A stretch of 64,000 bases of DNA. It comes from Candidatus Kouleothrix ribensis. GTDB taxonomy: Bacteria > Chloroflexota > Chloroflexia > Chloroflexales > Roseiflexaceae. This document shows, in pieces, positions 44,501-56,500 of the stretch. The DNA is taken from assembly GCA_016722075.1 (NCBI GenBank), contig JADKGW010000002.1:868001-932000 (forward strand). Direction: 5' to 3'. The number at the start of each line of letters is the position of its first letter. Within the stretch, counting starts at the first letter, position 1. The notes below the pieces were generated by a model. That model searched no databases and was not told the DNA's origin. It saw only the letters and a program-made list of their open reading frames with translations. The position numbers were made by a program, and so were the translations under genes.

Positions 44501-44866
44501 TTAGCTGGCGGTGCGCAGCATCAGCCAGCCGATCCCGAGGATGACCGCGACGGCTACAAGCTGCTCGGTGCCGCGCCATTGGGCAAACTGGCCGCTCACC
44601 AGCGCCACGCCAACGATCGTCACACTAAACCAGATCGCGGTCTGAATCTCGGGTGCGACGATCTGGGCCTCGCGCAGAAAGCGCAGCGCGATCCAGTACA
44701 GCACAATGCCGCTGGCAAACCAGAGCGCCGACTTGAGCACCTCGGGCCAGATCACCCGACGCTCGGCCCAGATGCTCGAGGCATGCAGAAACCCCTGTGC
44801 ATCGGCATACCCCGAGAGGAGCGTCAGGCCGATGATCAGCCCGGCAAGCTTGATCGACGCCAGCAT
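44501..44866 (-). CDS. Small membrane protein coupled to a methyltransferase
   Basis: A 121-residue protein with four helices (LAGLIIGLTLLSGYA, VLKSALWFASGIVLYWIAL, TAIWFSVTIVGVALVSG and QLVAVAVILGIGWLML). The family is not recognised. Its ATG shares a base with the TGA stop of the methyltransferase gene upstream (TGATG), so translation is coupled and the two products probably act together or in equal amounts. Confidence 0.7.
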   Translation of the reverse strand: MLASIKLAGLIIGLTLLSGYADAQGFLHASSIWAERRVIWPEVLKSALWFASGIVLYWIALRFLREAQIVAPEIQTAIWFSVTIVGVALVSGQFAQWRGTEQLVAVAVILGIGWLMLRTAS

Positions 44867-45678
44867 CAACCTGTGCCCTTTCTGGCGAGCACCATACAGA
44901 TCCCGTCGTAGCCTTGCTCTTCGCGATGCTCGGCCGCGACGGTGTTGACGGCGATGATCGCGTAATTGCGTTGGCGCAGCACCGCCTCGATCAGCTCAAG
45001 CGTCACCGGTACGGCCGGGAAGAACAGCTCGCCAACGCGGTAGTGCGTCGCGCCCATAATCGCACACATCAGCAGGTAACCCTGCGGCTTGACCAGTGGC
45101 TCGATATGGTCGATCAGCCGGTACCACTCGTGCATGTCCATGGTGATCGACTCGAGTACAAAGTTGGTGCTCACAATATCGTACGGCACTGCGTCGATGT
45201 AGTCGAGTGGCTCGGGGCATTTGGCGTCGCAGTAGAGCAGCCGCCGGACTTTACTGCGAATCTGGTGTTTGCGCTGCTCGATCGCCGGCCCGTCGCTGGG
45301 CACGCCTTCGAGCCTGAGCACATACTCAAAAAAATCATCCCAGGCAAATTGCCCGGGCCGATCTTCGAGCCATTGCTGCACCTCGATCAGATTTTCCTCA
45401 AGATACTCGCTAAAATCGATCGTCACCGGGTAGCGCGCGGCGCTAATCAGCTGATAGATCGTCGGCCCGCCGCCAAATTCGAGCATGCTGGCGCTGGCTC
45501 GATCGGTGAAAATATGCCCATAGGCTTGATCGAGAAATGCCAACAGCTCGCGATTTTCTGCCCCCAGGTAGCTATAATACTCCTGCAAATACGCGCCTGG
45601 GTGAAATGGCGCAAACAGGTCGCTAGATGGCGGTTCGCCAACCAGGTGATAATTCAGCGGGCGGTAGTGCATACCCAA
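44866..45678 (-). CDS. NNMT/PNMT/TEMT-like small-molecule N-methyltransferase
   Basis: A 270-residue SAM-dependent enzyme. The N-terminal YLQEYYSYLG is the hallmark of the nicotinamide/phenylethanolamine N-methyltransferase family. SAM motif I is SMLEFGGGPTIYQL, followed by TIDFSEYLEENL, then a long insert and VSTNFVLESI. The TTG start at 45678 has GGAGGG at better spacing than the ATG two codons later, so either may be used. Bacterial members methylate amines or thiols of secondary metabolites. The substrate here is unknown. Confidence 0.85.
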   Translation of the reverse strand: MGMHYRPLNYHLVGEPPSSDLFAPFHPGAYLQEYYSYLGAENRELLAFLDQAYGHIFTDRASASMLEFGGGPTIYQLISAARYPVTIDFSEYLEENLIEVQQWLEDRPGQFAWDDFFEYVLRLEGVPSDGPAIEQRKHQIRSKVRRLLYCDAKCPEPLDYIDAVPYDIVSTNFVLESITMDMHEWYRLIDHIEPLVKPQGYLLMCAIMGATHYRVGELFFPAVPVTLELIEAVLRQRNYAIIAVNTVAAEHREEQGYDGICMVLARKGTG

Positions 45679-45754
45679 TCGATAGCCCTCCTAGCGCGGC
45701 GAAACGCGTGTATACTCAGGATGGTTCATGTGCAGCCCAGCCTGCCTCCCTTGT

Positions 45755-45980
45755 CAGGTGTAGGGTTTTTCGTGGATCGCGTTCCAATGCGATCGGCCCT
45801 CACCCCCCTGCCCCCCTCTCCCAACATTGGGAGAGGGGGGTATCCTATGCGCGTTCCAATGCGCTCGCGGAGCGAGCGCATTGGAACGCCAAATTCCTGC
45901 CCCCTCCCCTAGCAGGGGAGGGGGTACGGGGGAGGGGTATCCGCATAGCCCAGCATGCTGGGCAAAAAACCCTCCACCTG
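45755..45980. repeat. Palindromic repeat family 1, copy C (full length)
   Basis: A 226-bp element with ends CAGGTGTAGGGTTTTT and AAAAACCCTCCACCTG, the hairpin CCCTCTCCCAACATTGGGAG, and the 39-bp hairpin at 45851-45889. It fills most of the 323-bp gap downstream of the decarboxylase gene and may end that operon's transcript. Confidence 0.88.
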
Positions 45981-46001
45981 AGAGGCCTGCCCCCGCCTGG
46001 C

Positions 46002-46472
46002 TTACTGCCATCCCTGGCTTTGATAGACTGCGATGCTCAGCGCGCAGACAGGCATGCCGCTACAGGTGATCCCGGCCAGCGCAGAGTCGATCGGGCCATA
46101 CGTGTGCCCACGGCACGCCATCATCGCCCCCAGCGTCGCTTCAATCTCGGCTTGCACGCCGGCCTGCTCGCCGCCACAGATCTCGACAAACAGCCCACGC
46201 GCGTTGGCCGGCTCCTGCACCCAGCCGATCCCCGCCCAGGCCTGCTTGCCAAGGGTAGACACATCGCAGCGCGCCATCACCACGTATAGCCGGTGCCCAT
46301 ATTCGCCATCTGGCGCGACAAACCGCGCACGCTCGATGGTGCTGCCCGGCGGAATGATCGACGACAGCGCGATCAGGTTATAGTTCGCCACACCCGCGCA
46401 GCGCAGGGCCGCGTCGAAGGCCGCAATTGCAGTTGGCCCGGTGCCGGTGCCGGTTGTAATGGTAATCTTCAT
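46002..46472 (-). CDS. pdaD: Pyruvoyl-dependent arginine decarboxylase
   Basis: A 156-residue proenzyme that cuts itself to give a pyruvoyl cofactor and decarboxylates arginine to agmatine. The start MKITITTGTGTGPT is the family's usual N-terminus. The self-cleavage site is the Ser-Ser pair in NLIALSSIIPPGS (about residues 39-40), with the small beta chain before it. The C-terminal YGPIDSALAGI and the Glu in GLFVEICGG fit the active site. It lies 11 bp after the receiver-protein gene, with no ribosome site of its own strength, so it depends on the kinase operon for expression. Confidence 0.88.
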   Translation of the reverse strand: MKITITTGTGTGPTAIAAFDAALRCAGVANYNLIALSSIIPPGSTIERARFVAPDGEYGHRLYVVMARCDVSTLGKQAWAGIGWVQEPANARGLFVEICGGEQAGVQAEIEATLGAMMACRGHTYGPIDSALAGITCSGMPVCALSIAVYQSQGWQ

Positions 46473-46483
46473 GATTGCAAGCG

Positions 46484-46847
46484 CTAACTTGCAGCTGGGT
46501 CGGGCATATGCGCGAGATACCGTTTCATCTTGGCCCACAGGCGCGTAAAATCGACCGGCTTGGTCTCGATATCGTCGCAGCCGGCAGCCAGCGACTTAAT
46601 CCGCTCTTCGGTCAGCGCGTAGGCCGTCAGCGCAATGATCGGGATATCGCGCGTATCGGCCCCGGTCTTTAGCCGCTCGGTCGCCTGCCAGCCGTTCATG
46701 ATCGGCAGGCCCATATCCATAAGAATCAAGTCGACCGCCGCTGAGCGAGCCAGGGCCACCGCCTGCACACCGTTGGTCGCCGTGATCACGCGATACCCCT
46801 CCCACTTGAGGTGGCGGGTCATCATATCGAGGTTCATCGGGTCATCT

Positions 46848-46870
<23 letters not shown>
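46484..46870 (-). CDS. Single-domain response regulator
   Basis: A 128-residue receiver without an output domain. All key residues are present: VEDDP (acidic pocket), Asp in LILMDMGLP (about residue 52), ALTAYA (Thr) and ETKPVD (Lys). AGGAGG lies before the ATG inside the kinase gene, which it overlaps by 23 bp. The overlap and the intact phosphorylation site make it the likely phosphate acceptor for the adjacent hybrid kinase. It has no DNA-binding domain, so it must act by protein contact. Confidence 0.93.
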
Positions 46871-49538
<2,668 letters not shown>

Positions 49539-49999
49539 TGAGCTATCCCTTCGATTCGCGGATCTACTGGCACGACATACGTGGTCGACATTTCCTGCGC
49601 GATGCTCTACAGGCGCATCTACCCATGTGTCGAGGCAGCCCTGCCAGGCACTGGCGGCCGATGAGATCGTACTGCCGGATTGCTCGATATAACCACTACC
49701 AAGCTGATGAATTTCTGAGTAGCTAATTTGCCGAAGTACATTAAATGGTAGCATATCTAGGGGCCAAGAGCAACCACCAATTTGGTGGGTGTCACCTAAC
49801 CTGGCGCAAGGGCAGCCCGATTGGGCTACGCCGCCGCTTGCGGCGCCATTACCGGCGCTCGATTGCAAGCGGGCCGTCGGCAGCTACGCTACCTACGACA
49901 CTGCCGGCTGCACGATTGTGCCAGCCTGGCATACAAGCTACTGCGGGCCGATGCGGTTGTGCGGGGTTGCGTCTGGTGGGGGGTGGGTCGAAGGGGGTA

Positions 50000-51115
50000 T
50001 TACGTGGCCCAGCCCTGCGCGCGGGCCAGCTCAGTCAGCGACGATGGGCCAGTGGGCAGTGGTAGCCACACCGGCACGTTGCCGCGCCGCTGCGACTCGT
50101 AGATCGCCATGATCAGCTCGAGCGAGGCGCGGCCGTCGACGCCGGTCGATGAAAGCGTGGCGCGGCCCTCGAGCGCGTCGAGCAGCTCGCGCGCGGCGGC
50201 GGCGAACGGCGCAGGCCCTGGCAGCGCCGGCAGTGGGGCAGCCTCAAGCACCTGCCACTCGAAGTCGGGGGTCTCGGCACGCGCTTGCTCGAACGAAACA
50301 CGTTTGGCGCGCGCGATCTCGAACTGGTCGATCGCAAGCCGCAACGTGCCGCGCGTGCCCTGGAGATCGATCTCGAAGCGCACGTAGTCGGTCAGCTCAT
50401 TCACCAGCGCCACGCCGGTCACGCCGCTATGGAAATGCAGCAGCGCGGTGCTCTCATCTTCGACCGGGTAGGCGGTGTGGGTGCGCCGCCGCGCGGTGGC
50501 GGCCAGCCACTGCACATCACCCGCATACCAGCGCATCAGGTCGAACAGGTGCGTGGCATCGTGCAGCAGCGGCCCCTCGAATTCCGACTGCCAGGCCGGC
50601 GAGGGTTTGCCACCCTGGCAGTAGCCGGTCAGCGAGATCAGCTCGCCGATCGCACCGGCACCGAGCAGCTCGGCAGCGTGGCGAAACACCGGGTACCAGC
50701 GGCGCGAGTGGTTGACCGATAGCAGCACGCCGTGCCGCTCGCAGGCGCCGATGATCCGGTCGCAGTCGGCCAGGTCGAGTGCGAGTGGCTTCTCGCAGAA
50801 GATCGCCCGTGCGCCGCTCTGCACGGCCGCCTCGACGATCTCGGCATGTGCGCCGGGGTGCGTCGCGACGCAGACGATTTCGGGGCGCTCGCGCTCGAGC
50901 ATCTGGCGGTAGTCGCTATACAGCGCGTTCACACCAAACCGCCGCCCAAACTCCTCGAGCCGGTCGCGCCGGCGGTTGGCCCCGGCCACCAGCTCGCAGT
51001 CGGGTTGAATGGCGAACGCGCCGGCATGCGAAAGCCCACTGGGCGGGTCGGTCTCCCAGAGTGCGCCCACGCGCCCGGTGCCGACGACCGCGACACGATA
51101 CTTCGGTGCCAACAT
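50000..51115 (-). CDS. Gfo/Idh/MocA-family oxidoreductase, copy 1
   Basis: A 371-residue NAD(P)-dependent dehydrogenase. The Rossmann motif is VVGTGRVGALW, the catalytic Lys is in FCEKPLALDLA (about residue 97), and the C-terminal GFO_IDH domain starts near residue 125. AAAGGAG precedes the ATG. The family oxidises or reduces sugars, inositols and related alcohols. It is the last gene of the operon solute-binding protein, DppB, DppC, oxidoreductase. Confidence 0.92.
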   Translation of the reverse strand: MLAPKYRVAVVGTGRVGALWETDPPSGLSHAGAFAIQPDCELVAGANRRRDRLEEFGRRFGVNALYSDYRQMLERERPEIVCVATHPGAHAEIVEAAVQSGARAIFCEKPLALDLADCDRIIGACERHGVLLSVNHSRRWYPVFRHAAELLGAGAIGELISLTGYCQGGKPSPAWQSEFEGPLLHDATHLFDLMRWYAGDVQWLAATARRRTHTAYPVEDESTALLHFHSGVTGVALVNELTDYVRFEIDLQGTRGTLRLAIDQFEIARAKRVSFEQARAETPDFEWQVLEAAPLPALPGPAPFAAAARELLDALEGRATLSSTGVDGRASLELIMAIYESQRRGNVPVWLPLPTGPSSLTELARAQGWAT

Positions 51116-51172
51116 TGCTCCTTTCTAGCGCGCTGCGCTGAAATCAAGGCCTGGGTCGGGTGGCTTGGCGGG

Positions 51173-52075
51173 CTACTTCTCAAAGAGCGTGCGCGGGTCG
51201 AGCGCATCGCGGATGCCATCGCCGACGAAGTTGACCGCCAGCACAAACATGACCGTCGTGATCGCCGGTGGAATCCACTGCCACGAGGTGCGCTCCATGG
51301 TCGAGATCGAGCGCGCGGTGTTGAGCATATTGCCCCAGCTCGGCGTCGGTGGCTGCACGCCCAGGCCCAGGTAGCTCAGGCCGGCCTCGAGCAGCACGGC
51401 GGTGGCGACGCCGAAGCTGGCATACACCAGCAGCGGCGCGATTGCGTTGGGCATAATATGCTTGCGCGCAATGTCGAAGTTGGGCATGCCCAGGCAGCGC
51501 GCGGCCTCGACATACTCCTTCTCGCGCAGCGACAGAAACTGCGCACGCATGATCCGGCACGGCGTCGTCCAGGTAAGCAGGCCGATCATCACCATGATCT
51601 TGAAGATGCCCGGCCCAACGATCGCCACCACACATAAGAGCAAGACAATCACCGGGAAGCTCATGACCATATCGACCACGCGCATGATCACCTGGTCGAC
51701 CCAGCCGCGGTAAAAGCCGGCCAGCGCGCCCAACGTCGTGCCGATCACAGTCGAGAACAGCACCGCCACCAGCCCGACCGAGAGCGACACGCGGCCACCG
51801 ACCAGGGTGCGCGCAAATACATCGCGGCCGGTGCGATCAGTGCCAAGCAAGTGCTCAAGCGAGGGTGCTTTGTTCGTATTCTTCAGGTTCGGCTTGATCG
51901 CGGCGTCGCGGTCGCCCAGCAGCGCGGCGATCACCAGCACCACGATCACCACCACGCCGAACATAGCCAGGCGGTGGCGCCGGAAGCGCCGCAGAGCCTT
52001 GCGCGTGGGCGAGGCCGGCGAGCTGACTGCCGGCAGCTCAATCGCCGGCTGGGTTAGAAGCTCGGTCTGTGCCAT
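51173..52075 (-). CDS. ABC transporter permease, DppC type (second system)
   Basis: A 300-residue permease. Start MAQTELLTQP; the earlier frame is rejected because it would run through a repeat element. It has an N-terminal helix (FGVVVIVVLVIAALLG), then LLGTDRTGRDVFAR and the EAA loop YVEAARCLGMPNFDIARKHI then MPNAIAP. The end VGDGIRDALDPRTLFEK is standard. A family 2 repeat lies between it and the DppB-type gene, so the 275-bp gap is unusually long for a permease pair. Confidence 0.93.
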   Translation of the reverse strand: MAQTELLTQPAIELPAVSSPASPTRKALRRFRRHRLAMFGVVVIVVLVIAALLGDRDAAIKPNLKNTNKAPSLEHLLGTDRTGRDVFARTLVGGRVSLSVGLVAVLFSTVIGTTLGALAGFYRGWVDQVIMRVVDMVMSFPVIVLLLCVVAIVGPGIFKIMVMIGLLTWTTPCRIMRAQFLSLREKEYVEAARCLGMPNFDIARKHIMPNAIAPLLVYASFGVATAVLLEAGLSYLGLGVQPPTPSWGNMLNTARSISTMERTSWQWIPPAITTVMFVLAVNFVGDGIRDALDPRTLFEK

Positions 52076-52121
52076 AGTTCTGAATCGCTCACTGACATGA
52101 CTTGCGCAGTCGGCGTCCGTA

Positions 52122-52309
52122 GCCTTCGGCAGAGCGGTACGTTTCGATTGTGGTGCTCCGCTTTTTGGCACGGAGCACAGAAGATATAGCAATCCTAAAT
52201 GAGTCATAAAAAGCAGGGGGCCAGGGGGGGCGCAGCCCCCAAAGAAAAATCACCACCCCTTTATGAATCCGATAGGATTGCTATAGTCGGGTACCATGCT
52301 GCCGCAGGC
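52122..52309. repeat. Palindromic repeat family 2, copy 1
   Basis: A 188-bp element with inverted ends GCCTTCGGCAGAGCGGTAC and GTACCATGCTGCCGCAGGC. Inside are a stem GTGCTCCG...CGGAGCAC and an outer pair ATAGCAATCCT...AGGATTGCTAT enclosing a G-rich/C-rich stem. It separates the two permease genes of one operon. Confidence 0.75.
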
Positions 52310-52350
52310 TTATACTGATGTTACGCGGCGCGCCGCGTAAGCCCGATCAC

Positions 52351-53307
52351 TCACTGATAGCGAATCCGCGGGTCGGCAAACGCATAGGTAATATCGGTGA
52401 GCAAGTTGGCCATCAACACTGCCGTGCCCACCAGCAGGCTGATACCCATGATCAGCGGGTAGTCGCGCCCGGCCACGCCCTCGACCAGCAGCGAGCCCAT
52501 GCCCGGCCACGAGAACACCGTCTCGGTGATCACCGCACCGCCGACCATCTCGGGCAGCGCCAGGCCGATCACCGTGATGATCGGGATGAGCGCGTTGCGA
52601 AACGCATGCACCAGCACGACGTCCCACTCGCGCAGGCCCTTGGCGCGCGCGGTGGTGACGTAGGTGGCGTTGACTACCTCAAGCATCGACGAGCGTGTGT
52701 AGCGCATGAGGATCGCGACATAGGCGAACGACAGGATCAGCGCCGGCAGCGCAAGGTGGTGCAAGAAATCGCCGATCGCGAATGGCTGCGAGGGCGTGAC
52801 CATGCCGCCGATCGGGAATAGCCCGAGCTTGAGGCCGAAGACGTACAGCCCGCCCAGCCCAAGCAGGAACGACGGCGATGAGATGCCCAGAAACGCCAGG
52901 GCCGTGAGCGTGAAATCGAGCCGCGAATACTGGCGCAGCGCTGAGATGATCCCGAACGGGATGCCGACCAGGCAGCCGATCACCAGCGCTGTGCCCATCA
53001 GTACCACCGAGTTCTTCAGCCCGCTGCCAACCACCTCGCTCACCGGGCGGCCGCCCACTGCGCGGAAGCCCAGGTTGCCCTGCACGGCCAGGCCCAGCCA
53101 GCGGATGTAGCGGATCGGCAGCGGCTGATCGAGCCCGAGTTCCTTGCGCATGGCCGCGCGCAGCGCCGGGTTGTCGCCCAGCTCGGGCTTGATGTAGGCC
53201 GACACAGGGTCGCCTGGCGCCAGCGCGATGAACAGGAACACCAGCACGGTGATGCCAAACAACACCGGGACGTTGATCAGCAGCCGGCGCAAGATGTATT
53301 GCCCCAT
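52351..53307 (-). CDS. ABC transporter permease, DppB type (second system)
   Basis: A 318-residue permease. The N-terminal YILRRLLINVPVLFGITVLV helix ends in LAPGDPV, as usual for DppB/OppB. The EAA loop reads YVTTARAKGLREWDVVLVHA, then FRNALIP. It follows the solute-binding protein gene by 86 bp; that gap contains strong palindromes. No ATPase gene accompanies it. Confidence 0.93.
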   Translation of the reverse strand: MGQYILRRLLINVPVLFGITVLVFLFIALAPGDPVSAYIKPELGDNPALRAAMRKELGLDQPLPIRYIRWLGLAVQGNLGFRAVGGRPVSEVVGSGLKNSVVLMGTALVIGCLVGIPFGIISALRQYSRLDFTLTALAFLGISSPSFLLGLGGLYVFGLKLGLFPIGGMVTPSQPFAIGDFLHHLALPALILSFAYVAILMRYTRSSMLEVVNATYVTTARAKGLREWDVVLVHAFRNALIPIITVIGLALPEMVGGAVITETVFSWPGMGSLLVEGVAGRDYPLIMGISLLVGTAVLMANLLTDITYAFADPRIRYQ

Positions 53308-53346
53308 ACGATTCTCACTGGATCTTTTGTGCCCGATTTTTCGGGC

Positions 53347-53392
53347 GCCGTAACGGCTCGATATATCGTGCCGTTACGGCGCGATATATCGC
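53347..53392. promoter_or_regulatory. Paired palindromes between solute-binding protein and permease genes
   Basis: GCCGTAACGG (53347-53356) pairs with CCGTTACGGC (53371-53380) around CGATATATCG, and a separate palindrome GCGATATATCGC follows at 53381-53392. Stems at this position often protect the upstream message and lower permease expression. That role is inferred. Confidence 0.5.
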
Positions 53393-53393
53393 G

Positions 53394-55202
53394 TCATTGG
53401 CGAATGAACCACTTCTCGGCCTGGTCGTAGTACGAGCCACCGCTGGGCGCGGGCTTGAACATGAAGTTGCCGACCTTGGTCGAGACGATCCCATAGCGTA
53501 CCGTCTCCCACAGCTGAATCCAGGGCTGGTCTTCGGCCAGGATGCGGCAGACCTGCTGGTAGATCGGCGCGCGCTTGGCCGGGTCCATCTCCTGCGCACC
53601 CTGGGTGATCAGCGTGTCGAACTCGGGGTTGTTGTAGCCTACGTTGTTCTGGCCCTGCGGCCACAGCGCCGTCGAGTAGAAGTACTCGTAGGCCCGGTTC
53701 GGGTCGGCGCCGTTGCCGCCGCCAATAAACGATACCGGGAAGGTGCCATCCTCATAGAACAGCTTGATCCAGGCCGCGCTATCCATCTGCCGCGGCGTCA
53801 CCTTGATGCCGACCTCGGCGAGATCCTGCTGGATAGCGGTCATCACATCGAGCGAGAGCTGGTCGCCGTAATAGGTCGACATCTCGAGGTCGCCCAGCGC
53901 GGCCAGATCGACGCCCGACTCGGCCAGCAGCGCCTTGGCCTTCTCGGGGTCGTAGTTGTAGGGCGCGATGTCGCTCGGCACGTAGGCAGGGTTATTATAC
54001 AGGCAACTCACCGGCGTTGCGCCGCCGCCATACAGGTTCTCGATGATCGACTGGCGATTGATCGCGTACAGCACCGCCTGGCGAAACGTGGTGTTGAACT
54101 GCGGGAACTTCTTGGTGTTGAACACCAGCATATTATTCACGCCCGACGGCCCTGGGATGATCCGCGCGCCGGCGTTCTGGCTCTCGCGCGCCACCTCGTC
54201 GGCCGTCAGGTAGGTGAAGTCGATCTCGCCTTTGTCGAACGCCAGCAGCGCGGTGGCTGGATCCTTGTACTCGCGCCTGATGATCTTGTCGAGCAGCGGC
54301 TTGCCGCGGAAGTAGTCGTCGAAGCGCACCAGCTCGGTGAACTGCCCGCGCTCGTGCTTCGAGAGCTTGAACGGCCCGGTGCCGATCGCGCTGGTGAACC
54401 AGTAGTCGTTGCCCTTGATCTTGTCGCGCGCAATTGCGCCGACCGAGGATTTCTGCAGGATCCACGTCTCGGTCAGGATGTCGAGCAGCGGCGCGAGCGG
54501 CTTGCTGGTGGTGATCTTGATTGTGTTCGGGTCGACGACCTCGAGCCCGCTGATCGAGCTGGCCTTGCCTTCGGCGTACGCGGGCGCGCCCTTGATCGCG
54601 CCGAGCTGGCTGCCACGGTCACAGCCGCCGGCCTTCGGGTCGACGCACAGCTCGAGCGAGAACGCCACGTCGTCGGCGGTGAAGTCCGAGCCGTCGTGCC
54701 ACTTGATGCCCTTGCGCAAGTTGAACGTCCAGGTCAGATTGTCGTCCGATACGGCCCAGCTCTCGGCCAGGTCGGCGACGATCTGGCTGTAGCGCACGTC
54801 GTAAGTCACCAGGTGGCTGTAGATCTTGTTCAGGAAGTGGTAATCACCGCCGGCGCTGAGCGGGTTGAGGTTGTCGACGCCCACGCAGCAGGGGCCGACC
54901 CACGCGCCGGTCAGCGTTCCACCCGGTGTGCCGGTTTCGGGCGTCTCGGTCGGGCCGGTTGGTAGCTCCACAGCTTGTGGCGCAGCGGTGGCCTCAGCCG
55001 GGGCAGCGGTGGCCTCAGCCGGGGCAGCGGTCGGGGCCGGGGCAGCGGTCGGCGCGGCCGGGGCAGCGGTCGGCGCGGCCGGCGCGGCAGTGGGGCCGGG
55101 CGCCGCAGGCGTGCCGCCGCAGGCCGCCAGGATGGGCAGCAGTACAGCCAGCACCAACAGCGCGGCGGCGAGTCGCCGCCGGTTCCTGGGCATTGTGTCC
55201 AT
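53394..55202 (-). CDS. ABC transporter family 5 solute-binding lipoprotein, copy 2
   Basis: A 602-residue lipoprotein. Start MDTMPRNRRR with GAGGAG upstream. The signal peptide ends in LAAC with the lipid Cys at residue 28, followed by a linker of repeated AAPTAAPAEA units to about residue 80. The binding domain carries GTLTGAWVGPCCVGVDN (a Cys pair), WTFNLRKGIKWHDGSDF, and ends SGGSYYDQAEKWFIRQ. It is very similar to copy 3 throughout. Only some 200 bp separate its start from the IS110 transposase, so its native promoter may have been displaced. Confidence 0.93.
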   Translation of the reverse strand: MDTMPRNRRRLAAALLVLAVLLPILAACGGTPAAPGPTAAPAAPTAAPAAPTAAPAPTAAPAEATAAPAEATAAPQAVELPTGPTETPETGTPGGTLTGAWVGPCCVGVDNLNPLSAGGDYHFLNKIYSHLVTYDVRYSQIVADLAESWAVSDDNLTWTFNLRKGIKWHDGSDFTADDVAFSLELCVDPKAGGCDRGSQLGAIKGAPAYAEGKASSISGLEVVDPNTIKITTSKPLAPLLDILTETWILQKSSVGAIARDKIKGNDYWFTSAIGTGPFKLSKHERGQFTELVRFDDYFRGKPLLDKIIRREYKDPATALLAFDKGEIDFTYLTADEVARESQNAGARIIPGPSGVNNMLVFNTKKFPQFNTTFRQAVLYAINRQSIIENLYGGGATPVSCLYNNPAYVPSDIAPYNYDPEKAKALLAESGVDLAALGDLEMSTYYGDQLSLDVMTAIQQDLAEVGIKVTPRQMDSAAWIKLFYEDGTFPVSFIGGGNGADPNRAYEYFYSTALWPQGQNNVGYNNPEFDTLITQGAQEMDPAKRAPIYQQVCRILAEDQPWIQLWETVRYGIVSTKVGNFMFKPAPSGGSYYDQAEKWFIRQ

Positions 55203-55229
55203 ACCTGCAGCTCCTCGTATAATCAGCTT

Positions 55230-56500
55230 ACTGTTCCAGGGTGGTGGTGAGGCCGAAGTGCTCCAAGCGGCTGCGACCGCGCAGGAAAGAACGCGCCCCC
55301 ACCACCACGGACAGCCACAGTCAGAACCGTATCGAGTGGCCACGACCACGCATCACGAGGAACGACAGACGCTGTCCCCGGAACACGGAGCCGCTCCCAC
55401 CAGGCGCTTGGCGCCCCTGCGAGACGTGATGACTGCGACACCGACACCACCGACGTACCAACTGTTCGCCGGCGTGGACATTGCGGCGGCTTCGTTCGCC
55501 GCCAGCTGGAGCCGAGGCAGTGCCTCGCGCGAACGCGCCCACTCCTTTGCGCAATCGCCCGACGGCTTTGCGGCCTTTCACGCCGCCCTCGCCGCTACGG
55601 GCGTTGACCCAGCAGCGACCCTCATCGTGCTGGAAGCGACGGGGAGCTACTGGATCAGCTTGGCTGTGTACCTGCACCAGGCGGGCTATGCCGTGAGCAT
55701 CGTCAATCCGGCCCACGCACACGCCTTCGCCCATAGTCTCCCTCGCCGGGCCAAAACGGACTCCTCGATGCCCAACTGCTCACCCAGTTCGCCGCCGAGC
55801 GCCAGCCGCCCCGCTGGACGCCGCCCGAGCAGGTCTATCACGAGCTCCGCCAGCGCCTGCTGGTGCGCGATGGGCTGCTGACCATGCGCCAGCAGGCGCG
55901 TAATCAGCGCCACGCCCTGGGCCAGTGGCCAGTGCATATCGCCGGCGCGCTCGACCAACTCGACGCGGTGATTGCGGACCTTGACACGCGCATCGCGACC
56001 CTGGAGCGCGAACTGGCCAGCGTGTTGAACGATGGCGCCTGGGCCGAGAGTGCGGCCTTGCTCGGGACCATCACCGGCATTGGGCTGGTGACCACGGCCT
56101 GGCTGCTGGTGGCCACGTTGAACTTTGCGGCGTGCGCCTCGGCCGAGGGTGCGGCGGCCTACGCCGGCCTGGTGCCGCTGGCCCACGAGTCGGGCACGAG
56201 TGTCCGCGGGCGGGCACAAATCGGCCACGCTGGGCACGCTCGCTTGCGCACCGCGCTCTACCTGGCGACCTTGACAGCGGCGCGCTTCAATCCGGTGATC
56301 CGTGCGCAGTACGAGCGCTTGCGGGCGGCGGGCAAGCCGCCGAAAGTGGCGCGCTGTGCGGCCGCGCGCAAGTTGCTGCACCTGGCCTTTGCGGTGGTCA
56401 CCAAGAAGCGTGCGTTTGACCCAGCCTACCGCACGGCAGACAGGTGCGGTGTCGAGCAGGCAGCATAACGAGCGGCTGCCTGCCCGACAATCACTACCGG
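55230..56500 (+). mobile_element. IS110-family insertion sequence, inactivated (borders approximate)
   Basis: A frameshifted IS110-type transposase with non-coding flanks. The family has no clear terminal inverted repeats, so the ends cannot be fixed by eye. The 226 bp before the transposase contains inverted words (GTGGTGGT near 55241 and ACCACCAC near 55298) and could hold the bridge-RNA region known for this family. It lies just upstream of the solute-binding protein gene, on the opposite strand. The 330 bp downstream up to 56801 also contain a family 2 repeat. Confidence 0.6.
55429..56468 (+). pseudogene. IS110-family transposase, frameshifted
   Basis: The N-terminal DEDD (RuvC-like) domain begins FAGVDIAAASFAASW and continues with LEATGSYW and SIVNPAHAHAFAHSLPRRAKTD. 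At about 55762 one base has been lost; the frame needed to read LLDAQLLTQFAAERQ continues one register over. The second half runs to 56468 and contains the transposase_20 domain (LLGTITGIGLVTTAWLL, YAGLVPLAHESGTS, GRAQIGHAGHARLRTALY). The product cannot be made as one chain without a shift, so the element is probably dead unless a full copy exists elsewhere. Confidence 0.88.

Noticed and set aside
49740..49870. Riboswitch (for example c-di-GMP or cobalamin type) upstream of the hybrid kinase
   Set aside because: Small hairpins such as CCACCAATTTGGTGG and GCCCGATTGGGC exist, but no conserved riboswitch core could be matched. They lie about 200 bp from the start, and their strand is unclear.
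53397..54965. A 522-residue plus-strand frame
   Set aside because: Antisense shadow of the copy 2 solute-binding protein gene.
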